The notes: generated from the letters alone by a model not told the origin. Positions 51,941 through 60,039 are shown, counted from the stretch's first letter. The stretch is DNA of 64,000 nucleotides from Collinsella sp. TF06-26 (GCF_002232035.1 NZ_NKXR01000009.1:267-64266), one strand, 5' to 3'. Translations and numbers: made by a program.

Positions 51941-52036
51941 TCGAGCGAGGACTATCTCCCACTTTGAGTGCGAAATTGCGCCCAAAACGGGAGATAATCC
52001 ACGCTCGATATTTCGACGGGAGAAAATCCACGCTCA
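51941..52036. repeat. GAGCGTGGATTTTCTCCC inverted repeat, right copy plus extra arm
   Basis: An imperfect copy (arms about 51942-51960 and 51989-52007, two mismatches) with the same ACTTTGAG centre, followed by one more arm GGGAGAAAATCCACGCTC at 52018-52035. The last arm ends 2 bp from the stop codon of the next gene. Confidence 0.82.
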
Positions 52037-52037
52037 T

Positions 52038-52367
52038 CTATTCGTCGACGATCTCGGCAAGCCAGACGTTGAGGGTGTCGACCTCGGGGCAGCAGAACTT
52101 TGCCGTACCAGGCTCGTTGCCAGGCACGGTTCCGCCATAGCGCAGGATATCAATATAGGGAAAGCCCACATGGCAGGCCATGGCGCACATCTTGCCGCGG
52201 TCTCGGTCGAAGTCAAAGACGTCGCCTGGCTTGTGACCATGGTGGCAGCGGCACGCACCCAGCTGGTCCACGCAGCTCACGCGGATACGCGGACGCTTGC
52301 CACGCGGCGCGCCGAGCGGCTTGTTCTCGCCCGCAGGCTTGACGCCGCCCTCGCCAGCGTTACTCAT
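52038..52367 (-). CDS. TIGR04076-like cysteine-rich small protein
   Basis: A 109-residue protein that resembles the TIGR04076 group of unknown function. Cysteines are in VSCVDQLGACRCHHGHKPGDVFDFD, KMCAMACHVGFPYIDILRYGG and TAKFCCPEVDTLNVWLAEI. The GHKPGD segment and the CCPD-like end are shared with that group from memory. It overlaps the 3' end of the pyridoxamine kinase gene by 8 bp and is probably translationally coupled to it. Metal binding is likely from the cysteines but not shown. Confidence 0.6.
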   Translation of the reverse strand: MSNAGEGGVKPAGENKPLGAPRGKRPRIRVSCVDQLGACRCHHGHKPGDVFDFDRDRGKMCAMACHVGFPYIDILRYGGTVPGNEPGTAKFCCPEVDTLNVWLAEIVDE

Positions 52368-53184
52368 GGTCGATCACGTCCAGGCAGGCCTCGATGGGCA
52401 GGCCGGCCGACTTGTCCTCTTGGTCGGCATTGCGTTCGATAAGCTCAGCCACCACACGCATGGCATCGGACGTCGCGCGCTGCAGACTCCAACCTGCCAT
52501 AACGCGGCCGACGAGCACCGCCGAGAACGTGTCGCCCGTGCCCGGGAAATAGACCGGAATGAGCTCAAAGGGAATCGTGAAGTACTCCCCCGCTACATGG
52601 TCGTAACCGATAACCGCGTTCGTGCCATTGACCACGGCGCTCGTAATGACCACCGACCTGGCACCCAACTCGCGCACGGCGTCCACAAGGGCGCGGGCCT
52701 CATCGGGCGTGATCTGCTCTGCAATAGGCGTATCGGCGAGCAGACAGGCCTCGGTGTAGTTGGGCACCGCGTAGTCTGCGCACTCCAGCAGGTGCCGCAT
52801 GAGGCCAATCGTGGACTCGGGCACGCCGGCATAGAGCTTGCCGTTGTCACCCATGATGGGATCGACGAACACCTTGGTGCCCTTTTGCGCACGGCGGTGG
52901 CAAAAGTCCGAGATGATGCGCGTCTCTTCCTCGGTCACGATAAAGCCGGTCGAGATGGCGTCGAACTCAAAGCCGAGCTCTTCCCAGATGGCAAGACTCT
53001 GACGCACGTACTCCGTGGTGTCGTGGATGTAGAACTTGGGATAGTTGAGCGTATCGGACACAAGTGCCGTCGGCAGATTGTGGATACGGTAACCCATGTG
53101 CGACAGCACCGGCAGCATGGCAGAAAGCGCGACCTTGCCGTAGCCGCACATATCGTTAATCAGCAGCAGCTGAGTGTTCTTCAT
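52360..53184 (-). CDS. pdxY: Pyridoxamine/pyridoxal kinase
   Basis: A PfkB-like (ribokinase superfamily) vitamin B6 kinase for PLP salvage. Signatures are LLINDMCGYGKVALSAMLPVLSHMGY, VFVDPIMGDNGKLY, the VPNYTEACLL stretch and the ATP/anion-hole PVYFPGTGDTFSAVLVG with the catalytic Asp. The 274 residues from ATG 53184 (AAGGGGG upstream) fit the family. The open frame to 53322 is not used. PdxY and PdxK cannot be separated with certainty here. Confidence 0.88.
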   Translation of the reverse strand: MKNTQLLLINDMCGYGKVALSAMLPVLSHMGYRIHNLPTALVSDTLNYPKFYIHDTTEYVRQSLAIWEELGFEFDAISTGFIVTEEETRIISDFCHRRAQKGTKVFVDPIMGDNGKLYAGVPESTIGLMRHLLECADYAVPNYTEACLLADTPIAEQITPDEARALVDAVRELGARSVVITSAVVNGTNAVIGYDHVAGEYFTIPFELIPVYFPGTGDTFSAVLVGRVMAGWSLQRATSDAMRVVAELIERNADQEDKSAGLPIEACLDVIDHE

Positions 53185-53359
53185 GAGTGTCCCCCTTGGG
53201 TCGGGCGCGGCGGCGCCATAGTGCGACTTAGTGTAGCGCAGGGGACGTTGTGAGCAGAGGCGAGCGGTGCGAAGTGCAAATTGTTGCGGAAAGGTTTCGG
53301 AAATGGGGGCTGTTTGCTCCATGGCGGCCTAGTTAATGCTACTCATATAGTGCCATTTC

Positions 53360-53511
53360 AAAACTATGCCTATTTACTACGTTTAACCGCCCACCTCCAA
53401 CCACAACAAATTTCGCTCCGACAAAACCGCAGGTAGATAGCTTGCGCTTTTTCAGAAACAGCTGTTGTGGTCGGGGATGCCGGATTCATCGTAGTAATTA
53501 GGCATAGTTTT
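53360..53511. mobile_element. MITE-like 152-bp palindromic element
   Basis: 22-bp terminal inverted repeats (53360-53381 and 53490-53511, one mismatch, AAAACTATGCC ends) bound a segment with a second, inner inverted repeat (CCACAACA with TGTTGTGG). It has no reading frame. It lies in a gene-free stretch of about 550 bp that also holds a truncated structured repeat. Non-autonomous transposition by a transposase elsewhere is the simplest explanation. Confidence 0.65.
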
Positions 53512-53578
53512 TGGCGAGGCCGCTTCGAAAGGCGTCATCGCAGCCCAAAGTAATCCCTTTTCCTCCGTCCCCAAGGGA

Positions 53579-53643
53579 TCAGATTGCCGCTTAGGAGCGT
53601 TTGCAGCGTCGAGCGGTTACGGCGTTTGGTAAAACGCCGCAAC
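53579..53643 (-). ncRNA. Truncated copy 4 of the structured repeat
   Basis: Only the first 65 bp of the element (in minus-strand reading) remain: P1 (GCGGCGTTTTACC hairpin), TCGACGCTGC, and the 5' strand of P2 running to CGGCAATCTG. The rest is replaced by DNA resembling another repeat (TTTTCCTCCGTCCCC at 53558-53572). No minus-strand gene ends here, unlike the three full copies. Confidence 0.7.
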
Positions 53644-53660
53644 TTAATAAGTTTGGTACC

Positions 53661-53689
53661 TTGACATTCATTTCTTGCACTCCTAGATT
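53661..53689 (+). promoter_or_regulatory. Sigma-70-type promoter of the marR-ABC operon
   Basis: TTGACA (53661-53666) and TAGATT (53684-53689) are separated by 17 bp, which is close to consensus. It is 51 bp upstream of the marR start, and the MarR-like operator begins at the -10 element. Confidence 0.75.
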
Positions 53690-53723
53690 AGTTAGGCACA
53701 AAACAATTGCACTACCTAACTAA
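53688..53723. promoter_or_regulatory. MarR-type operator
   Basis: TTAGTTAGG (53688-53696) and CCTAACTAA (53715-53723) form a perfect 9-bp inverted repeat with an 18-bp spacer. It starts in the -10 element and ends 16 bp before the marR start, so occupancy would block transcription. Autoregulation by the adjacent MarR protein is the natural reading. Confidence 0.7.
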
Positions 53724-53739
53724 AGAAAGGAGCGACACC

Positions 53740-54246
53740 ATGTGCGATGACCACATCGGCCTCTGCCCCCACACGCCGGGCGGCGACCCCCATGAACCCG
53801 CAGATGCGCCCGCGGCACAGTCCCAATCAGACGCGCTCGCCAAGCACATCCTAAACGGGCTGGGCTTCTGCGGCCACTTTCTGCACTTTCACGGTGGCGG
53901 TGCCTCGGGAAAGGCGCCCATCGTCTGCCTGCTCGCCAAGCAGCCAAACGGCGAGATGTCACAGCAGGAACTAGGCCTGCACTTTGATCTTAAGCCCGGT
54001 TCGCTTTCCGAGATTCTCTCCAAGATCGAATGCGCCGGCCTTATCGAGCGCAGCCGCAATCCCAAAGACCGGCGGCAGCTCACCATTCGCCTGACCGAAG
54101 CGGGATGGGAAAAGGCCCACGTAGAGCAGGCTGCCCGCCTGCGCTTTAGAGAACGGGCCTTTAGCGCGCTCACCCACGACGAGCGCGAGGACCTCGCCGA
54201 AATGCTCGATAAAATCCGCGTAACCTGGGAGGAACTGGATGATTAA
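53740..54246 (+). CDS. MarR-family transcriptional repressor
   Basis: A 168-residue winged-helix regulator. The DNA-binding part is APIVCLLAKQPNGEMSQQELGLHFDLKPGSLSEILSKIECAGLIERSRNPKDRRQLTIRLTEAG, which includes the wing with DRR. Its N-terminal 30 residues are rich in Cys and His (MCDDHIGLCPHTPGGDPHE), which is unusual and might bind a metal. AAAGGAG precedes ATG 53740. The 3' end overlaps the first ABC gene by 8 bp, so it is cotranscribed with the exporter it presumably represses. Confidence 0.9.
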   Translation: MCDDHIGLCPHTPGGDPHEPADAPAAQSQSDALAKHILNGLGFCGHFLHFHGGGASGKAPIVCLLAKQPNGEMSQQELGLHFDLKPGSLSEILSKIECAGLIERSRNPKDRRQLTIRLTEAGWEKAHVEQAARLRFRERAFSALTHDEREDLAEMLDKIRVTWEELDD

Positions 54247-56053
54247 AACCCTCATGGGCAGCATCCGCGACTATATGAAAGTCACCGTTGCTACGCCGTT
54301 GCTTGTGCTTGGCGAGGTGCTCTGCGAGATGCTGATTCCATTTATCACTGCCAACCTGATCGACGCCATCAAAGACGGCGCCACCGTAGCCGAGATGCTT
54401 CCCACCGCAGGCTTTTTGGTGCTCATCGCGCTGACGTCGCTTGCTTTTGGTGCCGCTGCCGGCGTCACCTGCAGCCATGCGAGCTGCGGGTTCGCCAAGA
54501 ACCTGCGTCACGACCTGTTCTACAAGATCCAGACGTTCAGCTTTGCCAACATCGATGAGTTCTCGAGCTCCTCGCTCGTCACGCGCCTGACCACCGATAT
54601 CAACAACGTGCAGCAGGCCTTTATGATGATCATCCGTATCGCCGTGCGCGCGCCGCTGGTATTGATTTTCGCCTTTACCATGGCGTTTATCATGGGCGGC
54701 AGCGTCGCCATGGTCTACCTGGTCATCATTCCGCTGCTAGGCTTTGGACTGTTCTTTATCATCTTTAAGGTGCGCCCCATCTTCTCGCGCGTGTTCCACA
54801 AGTACGACGCCCTTAACGAGTCCGTTGAGGAAAACGTCACCGGCATGCGCGTGGTCAAGAGCTATGTGCGCGAAGACTTTGAGAAGGAGAAGTTCGCGAC
54901 CGCCGCGCGCGACGTCCAGATGGACTTCACCCGCGCCGAGAAGCTGCTCGCCTTTAACAACCCCATGATGAACATCTGCGTCAACGGCGCGTTTGTCGTC
55001 ATCATCTACCTGGGCTCCAAGCTCATCATCACGAGCCAGGGCACGCTGTTCGACGTGGGCCAGCTCTCCTCGACCTTTACCTATGGTTTCCAGATTCTCA
55101 TGAGCCTGATGCAGCTGTCGATGATCTTTGTCATGGTGACCATGGCCGACGAATCGGCACACCGCATTGCCGAGGTGCTGGCCGCCGAGCCCACGATCGC
55201 CGGTCCCGCCGAGCCCGTGCTCGAGGTTGCCGACGGTTCCATCGACTTTGACCACGTGAGCTTTAAGTATTCCAAGCATGCGAAGCGCCAGGCGCTCGAC
55301 GATATCGACCTGCACATTACGAGCGGCGAGACCATCGGCATCATCGGCGGCACCGGCTCGGCCAAGTCCACGCTCGTTAACCTCATCGCCCGCCTGTACG
55401 ACACCACCGAAGGCGCTGTGCGCGTGGGCGGCGTGGACGTGCGCGACTACGACCTGGACGCGCTGCGTCACCAGGTCGCCATGGTGCTGCAGAAAAACGT
55501 GCTGTTTAGCGGCACCATCGCCGAGAACCTGCGTTGGGGCGACCCGAACGCCACCGACGAGGAAGTCCGCGAGGCAGCGCATCTGGCCTGCGCCGACGAG
55601 TTTGTCGACGGTTTCCCCAAGGGCTACGACACCTGGATCGAACAGGGCGGCTCCAACGTTTCCGGCGGTCAGAAGCAGCGCCTGTGCATTGCACGCGCCC
55701 TGCTGCGTCGCCCCAAGATCTTGATCCTGGACGACTCCACCAGCGCCGTCGACACCAAGACCGACGCCAAGATCCGCGCAGGGCTGGCAAGCTATCTGCC
55801 CAACACGACCAAGCTCATCATCGCCCAGCGCATCAGCTCCGTACAGGACGCAGACCGCATCATCGTCATGGAGGGCGGCCGTATCGCGCAGATCGGCAAC
55901 CATGACGAGCTACTCAAGACGAGCGAGATCTACCGCGAGACCTTTACCTCGCAAAACAAGATGTCTGCCGAGGGCGAAGGGGCCGTCGAGGCCGACACCG
56001 AGGCATCCGCAACGCAAGCTCAGACCCAGGAAGGAGGCGAGGCACATGAGTAA
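54239..56053 (+). CDS. Heterodimeric ABC exporter subunit A (degenerate ATP site)
   Basis: A 604-residue permease-ATPase half of a multidrug-type exporter. Six membrane helices precede the nucleotide-binding domain. Walker A reads GGTGSAKSTL (Ala where most have Gly), the signature is NVSGGQKQRLCIARALL, and the Walker B end is ILILDDSTSAVD, with Asp in place of the catalytic Glu. This is the pattern of the degenerate-site subunit in LmrCD/BmrCD-like pairs. A 20-residue Ala/Glu-rich C-terminal tail follows. The start overlaps marR and the end overlaps subunit B by 8 bp. Confidence 0.92.
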   Translation: MIKTLMGSIRDYMKVTVATPLLVLGEVLCEMLIPFITANLIDAIKDGATVAEMLPTAGFLVLIALTSLAFGAAAGVTCSHASCGFAKNLRHDLFYKIQTFSFANIDEFSSSSLVTRLTTDINNVQQAFMMIIRIAVRAPLVLIFAFTMAFIMGGSVAMVYLVIIPLLGFGLFFIIFKVRPIFSRVFHKYDALNESVEENVTGMRVVKSYVREDFEKEKFATAARDVQMDFTRAEKLLAFNNPMMNICVNGAFVVIIYLGSKLIITSQGTLFDVGQLSSTFTYGFQILMSLMQLSMIFVMVTMADESAHRIAEVLAAEPTIAGPAEPVLEVADGSIDFDHVSFKYSKHAKRQALDDIDLHITSGETIGIIGGTGSAKSTLVNLIARLYDTTEGAVRVGGVDVRDYDLDALRHQVAMVLQKNVLFSGTIAENLRWGDPNATDEEVREAAHLACADEFVDGFPKGYDTWIEQGGSNVSGGQKQRLCIARALLRRPKILILDDSTSAVDTKTDAKIRAGLASYLPNTTKLIIAQRISSVQDADRIIVMEGGRIAQIGNHDELLKTSEIYRETFTSQNKMSAEGEGAVEADTEASATQAQTQEGGEAHE

Positions 56054-57965
56054 GGCAACGACCGCCGAGCGCGCGCTCAACCGTAAGGGCGGCACCATGT
56101 CGCGCCTCATCAAGACGCTCTTTGGCTTCTATCCTGTGCTTTTGCCCCTCGTCGTCGCCGGCGTGGTGCTCTGTGCCATCATCAACTCCATCGGCGCGAC
56201 CTTCCTGCAGAGCGCCCTGCAAATTATTAGCGAATCGTGGCAGTCGGGCGATTGGGAAGCCGCACAGCCCAAGATCGCACAGCTCGTGACCACCCTCGCC
56301 TGCATCTACGGCGTCGGCGTCCTGTCCTCGCTCTTCTGGAACCGCGCCATGGCTATTGTCACGCAGGGCTCGCTCGAGAAGCTGCGCGAGATGATGTTCA
56401 ACCGCATGCAGGACCTGCCGATTCGCTACTTCGACACGCACCAGCGCGGCGACATCATGAGCCACTACACCAACGACATCGACACGCTGCGCCAGATGAT
56501 CAGCCAGTCGCTGCCCAACCTGCTCATGACGATCATCATCATCGTCACGGTGTTCTTTATCATGCTGTACTACAGCGTGTGGATGTGCCTGGTCATCATC
56601 GCCGGCGTCGCCTTTATGACCTTTATGACCAAGCTGCTCGGATCCAACTCCGCGCGCTTCTTCATTGCGCAGCAGACCGAGCTTGGCGTGGTCGAGGGCC
56701 ATATCGAGGAGGTCATGAACGGCCAGAAGGTCGTCAAGGCGTTCTGCCATGAGTCTGCCGCCGAGGCCGATTTTGACGAGCGCAACGAAAAGCTCTTCGA
56801 GGTCTCCCAGAAGGCCAACATGTACGCCAACATCCTCATGCCCATCCTTATGAACCTGGGCAACCTGCTCTACGTGCTGGTCGCACTGGCGGGCGGCATT
56901 TTCCTGGCGCTGGGCGTGCCCAACCTGAGTATCTCGGGCATGGCGCTGTCCATCGCCGTCGTGGTGCCGTTCCTCAACATGACCAAGCAGTTCTGCGGAC
57001 AGATCGGCCAGATCTCGCAGCAGATCAACGCCGTGGTCATGGGCCTCGCCGGCGCCGACCGCATCTTTGAGCTCATCGACGAGAAGCCCGAGGCCGACGA
57101 AGGCTACGTGACGCTCGTCAACGCACAGGTGAACCCCGAGACTTGGGAGTTCGAGGAGGCTGACCACCACACCGGCATGTGGGCATGGAAACATCCGCAC
57201 CGCGCAACCGGCGAGATCGAGTACGTGCCGCTGCGCGGCGATCTGGTTATGAACAACGTGGACTTTGGTTACACGCCCGACCACGAGGTGCTGCACGGCG
57301 TGTCTGTGTTTGCCAAGCCGGGCCAGAAGGTCGCGTTTGTCGGCGCAACCGGTGCCGGCAAGACGACCATCACCAACCTCATCAACCGCTTCTACGACAT
57401 CGCCGACGGCAAGATCCGCTACGACGGCATCAACGTCAACAAGATCCGCAAGGCCGACCTGCGCCGAAGCCTGGGCGTCGTGCTGCAGGACGTGAACCTG
57501 TTCACCGGCACCGTGATGGATAACATCCGCTACGGCAACCTAGACGCCACCGACGAGGAGTGCATCGCGGCGGCAAAGCTCGCGGGCGCGGACGACTTTA
57601 TCACCCGCCTACCCGACGGCTATGACACCATGCTCACCGGCAACGGCGCCCAGCTGTCGCAGGGCCAGCGCCAGCTGATTTCAATCGCGCGCGCCGCCGT
57701 CGCCGATCCGCCGGCAATGATTCTGGACGAAGCAACGAGTTCCATCGACACCCGCACCGAGGCCATCGTGCAGGCGGGCATGGACAAGCTCATGGAGGGC
57801 CGCACGACGTTTGTCATCGCGCACCGCTTGTCCACCGTGCGCAACTCCGACGCGATCATCTGTCTGGATCACGGCCGCATCATCGAGCGCGGCAACCACG
57901 ACGAGCTGATCGCCAAGCGCGGGTATTACTACCAGCTGTACACGGGTGCGTTTGAGCTCGAGTAG
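56046..57965 (+). CDS. Heterodimeric ABC exporter subunit B (catalytic ATP site)
   Basis: The 639-residue partner of subunit A. Walker A is GATGAGKTTITNL, the signature is QLSQGQRQLISIARAA, and the Walker B end ILDEATSSID has the catalytic Glu that subunit A lacks. About 60 extra residues lie between the membrane domain and the ATPase domain (VNPETWEFEEADHHTGMWAWKHPHRATGEIEYVPLRG), a feature of some long exporter halves. ATG 56046 follows GGAGG within the end of subunit A. Confidence 0.92.
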   Translation: MSKATTAERALNRKGGTMSRLIKTLFGFYPVLLPLVVAGVVLCAIINSIGATFLQSALQIISESWQSGDWEAAQPKIAQLVTTLACIYGVGVLSSLFWNRAMAIVTQGSLEKLREMMFNRMQDLPIRYFDTHQRGDIMSHYTNDIDTLRQMISQSLPNLLMTIIIIVTVFFIMLYYSVWMCLVIIAGVAFMTFMTKLLGSNSARFFIAQQTELGVVEGHIEEVMNGQKVVKAFCHESAAEADFDERNEKLFEVSQKANMYANILMPILMNLGNLLYVLVALAGGIFLALGVPNLSISGMALSIAVVVPFLNMTKQFCGQIGQISQQINAVVMGLAGADRIFELIDEKPEADEGYVTLVNAQVNPETWEFEEADHHTGMWAWKHPHRATGEIEYVPLRGDLVMNNVDFGYTPDHEVLHGVSVFAKPGQKVAFVGATGAGKTTITNLINRFYDIADGKIRYDGINVNKIRKADLRRSLGVVLQDVNLFTGTVMDNIRYGNLDATDEECIAAAKLAGADDFITRLPDGYDTMLTGNGAQLSQGQRQLISIARAAVADPPAMILDEATSSIDTRTEAIVQAGMDKLMEGRTTFVIAHRLSTVRNSDAIICLDHGRIIERGNHDELIAKRGYYYQLYTGAFELE

Positions 57966-57979
57966 GACCAGTTACTGAC

Positions 57980-58087
57980 GGAGGGTGCCCCGGGGTCGGC
58001 GGGGTAATTCCTCCGTGCTCAAACATTCTCGCTGCACTGCGAAACTGCGCGCGGAGGAAATACCCCGCCGACCCCGGGGCACCCTCC
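57980..58087. repeat. Very long G+C-rich inverted repeat
   Basis: 36-bp arms (57980-58015 and 58052-58087) with one mismatch enclose a 36-nt centre. It begins 15 bp after the exporter stop codon. As DNA it could form a cruciform; as RNA it would be an exceptionally stable hairpin. It has no T-run, and a separate ordinary terminator follows at 58131. Confidence 0.85.
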
Positions 58088-58130
58088 TGCGCGCAATCAG
58101 TCCGTCGTTTGGAGCGGAATGAAAGTTAGT

Positions 58131-58164
58131 GAGGCCCTGGCCGTTTGGCCAGGGCCTCGTTTTG
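58131..58164 (+). terminator. Terminator of the ABC exporter operon
   Basis: GAGGCCCTGGCC (58131-58142) and GGCCAGGGCCTC (58147-58158) form a perfect 12-bp stem with a GTTT loop, followed by GTTTTG. It also lies just past the end of the convergent GGDEF gene. Confidence 0.85.
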
Positions 58165-58169
58165 TGGGC

Positions 58170-59261
58170 TCAGCGGTCCTCGCGTTGCGGCCCAGCTGCC
58201 TCGGCTTTCTTTACGCGGTTCTTGTCGATGTACATGTTTTTGTCGGCCTGGGAAAAGAGCTCGCGCATCGTAGGCGGTTCATCATAATCACTAGAAAGCG
58301 CATAACCCACTGCATAGCTGATAGGCATGTCAGGGTGAGCCTCAGAATACTCGTTCACATTCACGCGAATCCAAGCGAGACAGGACTCCACGGCGGCTCG
58401 ATCGGCATCCCACAGCACCGCGATAAACTCATCGCCGCCGTCGCGGCCCACAAAGCAGGTCTCGGACGCCACGCGCCCCAGCTGATGGGCAAAAGAACGG
58501 ATGTATTCGTCACCCTTCTCGTGGCCAAAGCGGTTATTGACCGTATGCAGATTGTTAAGATCGAAGACACACAGCGCAACGGGCGCTTCAGCGGAAACGG
58601 GATGCTCCTGGCCCAAGATTTCCTCGCACTTGTTCTTGTTGGGCAGTCCCGTAGCTTCGTCGAGATAAACTTTGCTCTGCAGCTCGCGATTGAGTGCGGC
58701 AGTGCGCACCGCGCGAACAAGTTCGACCGCAAAGGTCGCCACCAAGCCCACGATGTCGATGATCACCAAGCCCTCGAGATAGTTGAGCGCCGTAGCCTTC
58801 TCCTGGGAGTAGTCCTCAGCGAGCCTCGTGGCGTCGTCACAAATACCAAAGAACTCCTCGCTCATGGCGATGATGTCGGTGTTCTCGTAGCCGACTTCGC
58901 GCACGCGGGCAATCTCGGTTCGAAGCTCGTCAAAATAGCCCGCGAGTTCGGTCATCTTTGCCTGATACTCATCGTCATCCAGACGGACGAGATTGAGGTC
59001 GTCGCTTCCGTAGCGCAAACCATTAATGTATGAATCAACGGCCTTGAGCAGGTCGTCTTGTGGCTGGCCTGCGTCCTCGAGCTTAACGATTCGCTGCGTG
59101 GTGCCGCGCACCAGACCGGCGTAGTTGACCACGCGCGCCGTGCCCTGGATGTCGGAGACGAGCAGCATAACATTGATGAAGAAGAAGATGAGAACTGCCG
59201 TGAGCGCCATCATGAGAAGGCGCACCGCCTGGCTGACCTTCTTGGCAACAGAAGCATTCAC
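58170..59261 (-). CDS. Membrane-bound GGDEF (diguanylate cyclase) protein
   Basis: A 363-residue sensor enzyme predicted to make c-di-GMP. A first membrane helix (RLLMMALTAVLIFFFINVMLLV) leads into an extracytoplasmic helical domain of about 120 residues resembling the PilJ/nitrate-sensor type (YAGLVRGTTQRIVKLE). A second helix (GLVIIDIVGLVATFAVELV) precedes a GGDEF domain with intact GRDGGDEFIAV. The RxxD inhibitory site is not seen. GTG 59261 has GGAGAG 7 nt upstream and places the first helix near the start, so I prefer it to ATG 59336. Confidence 0.85.
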   Translation of the reverse strand: MNASVAKKVSQAVRLLMMALTAVLIFFFINVMLLVSDIQGTARVVNYAGLVRGTTQRIVKLEDAGQPQDDLLKAVDSYINGLRYGSDDLNLVRLDDDEYQAKMTELAGYFDELRTEIARVREVGYENTDIIAMSEEFFGICDDATRLAEDYSQEKATALNYLEGLVIIDIVGLVATFAVELVRAVRTAALNRELQSKVYLDEATGLPNKNKCEEILGQEHPVSAEAPVALCVFDLNNLHTVNNRFGHEKGDEYIRSFAHQLGRVASETCFVGRDGGDEFIAVLWDADRAAVESCLAWIRVNVNEYSEAHPDMPISYAVGYALSSDYDEPPTMRELFSQADKNMYIDKNRVKKAEAAGPQREDR

Positions 59262-59329
59262 AAGCTCACTCTCCAAATGGTAAAAGCGCAGATAGCGCGC
59301 AGTGTGCCGAAATTCACGCGCGGACAACT

Positions 59330-59563
59330 CTACCATGATGGACCGAGAGCCTCAAACTTGATGCAGCCTATGGGGCGCAGCTTTGGGAGCGATTCCACCG
59401 CGTAGAGGGGCAAGTCGATGATTGCACCGTCCCGAGATGGCTTACCCGCCGAAAAACGAATGGCCAAATCATAACCAAATCGCTTAATACTCGCCGCCAG
59501 GCTCTTCGCCTTAAGGTTGGTCCCCGACTTCACCTCGACGGGAACCGCACGCGCCCCTGTGGG
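59330..59563 (-). pseudogene. C-terminal remnant of a third DUF4143 ATPase
   Basis: The minus-strand frame encodes GARAVPVEVKSGTNLKAKSLAASIKRFGYDLAIRFS and ends with IIDLPLYAVESLP, the C-terminal end typical of DUF4143 ATPases (compare VPIEVKSGSYY in the gene at 50396). The Walker motifs and most of the protein are missing. Directly upstream are two 33-bp-spaced repeats, as ahead of the intact family member, so the middle of the gene appears to be deleted. Confidence 0.75.
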
Positions 59564-59567
59564 TTTT

Positions 59568-59619
59568 GGCAGTTTTCATAGGGAAAAGGTAAGAAAACAT
59601 GGCAGTTTTCATAGGGAAA
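59568..59619. repeat. Two 33-bp-spaced direct repeats ahead of the ATPase remnant
   Basis: GGCAGTTTTCATAGGGAAA occurs at 59568-59586 and again at 59601-59619, a period of exactly 33 bp. The period is the same as at 51781-51879 although the sequence is different. Confidence 0.8.
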
Positions 59620-59725
59620 GCGGGCTTTCTGTGGCTATTTTCTCACGCATCCGTTGTGGGTCTTCTTTTTTACCAGGGGACTAGGGCTCGTTTTATGTGG
59701 GTGTTTTGACTGGCAGGTGCTGCAT

Positions 59726-59739
59726 ATTATTCGTATAAT
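59726..59739 (+). promoter_or_regulatory. Putative promoter/operator of the toxin-antitoxin pair
   Basis: ATTAT and ATAAT flank TCGT and include the only good TATAAT in this gap, 37 bp ahead of the antitoxin start. Antitoxins of this class repress their own promoter, so a palindrome over the -10 element is expected. A matching -35 is not clear. Confidence 0.4.
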
Positions 59740-59775
59740 TTATCGTAAGTTCCCGTACATCGATTGGAGCCTTAC

Positions 59776-60039
59776 ATGCCCGCCATTAAACCTGTTTCCG
59801 ATTTGCGCAATTACAACGAGGTGCTCTCCGATGTCCACGAGGGCTCCCCGGTGTTCCTGACCAAAAACGGGCACGGTTGCTACGCGGTGCTCGACATGAA
59901 AGATTACGACCGGTTTTGCGCCATCAGCACGCTGATGTCGGAGCTTGAGCGCGGGCGCAGCTCGGGTGATGAGAGCGGATGGGTCTCGTCGGACAACGTC
60001 GCCGCACACTTCCGCCGCAAGGCCGCAAACCATGCATAG
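59776..60039 (+). CDS. Phd/YefM-type antitoxin
   Basis: An 87-residue antitoxin. The N-terminal DNA-binding half is IKPVSDLRNYNEVLSDVHEGSPVFLTKNGHGCYAVLDMKDYDR, characteristic of the Phd/YefM family, and the C-terminal half is the toxin-binding tail. GGAG precedes ATG 59776. The 3' end overlaps the toxin gene by 8 bp. Confidence 0.88.
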   Translation: MPAIKPVSDLRNYNEVLSDVHEGSPVFLTKNGHGCYAVLDMKDYDRFCAISTLMSELERGRSSGDESGWVSSDNVAAHFRRKAANHA

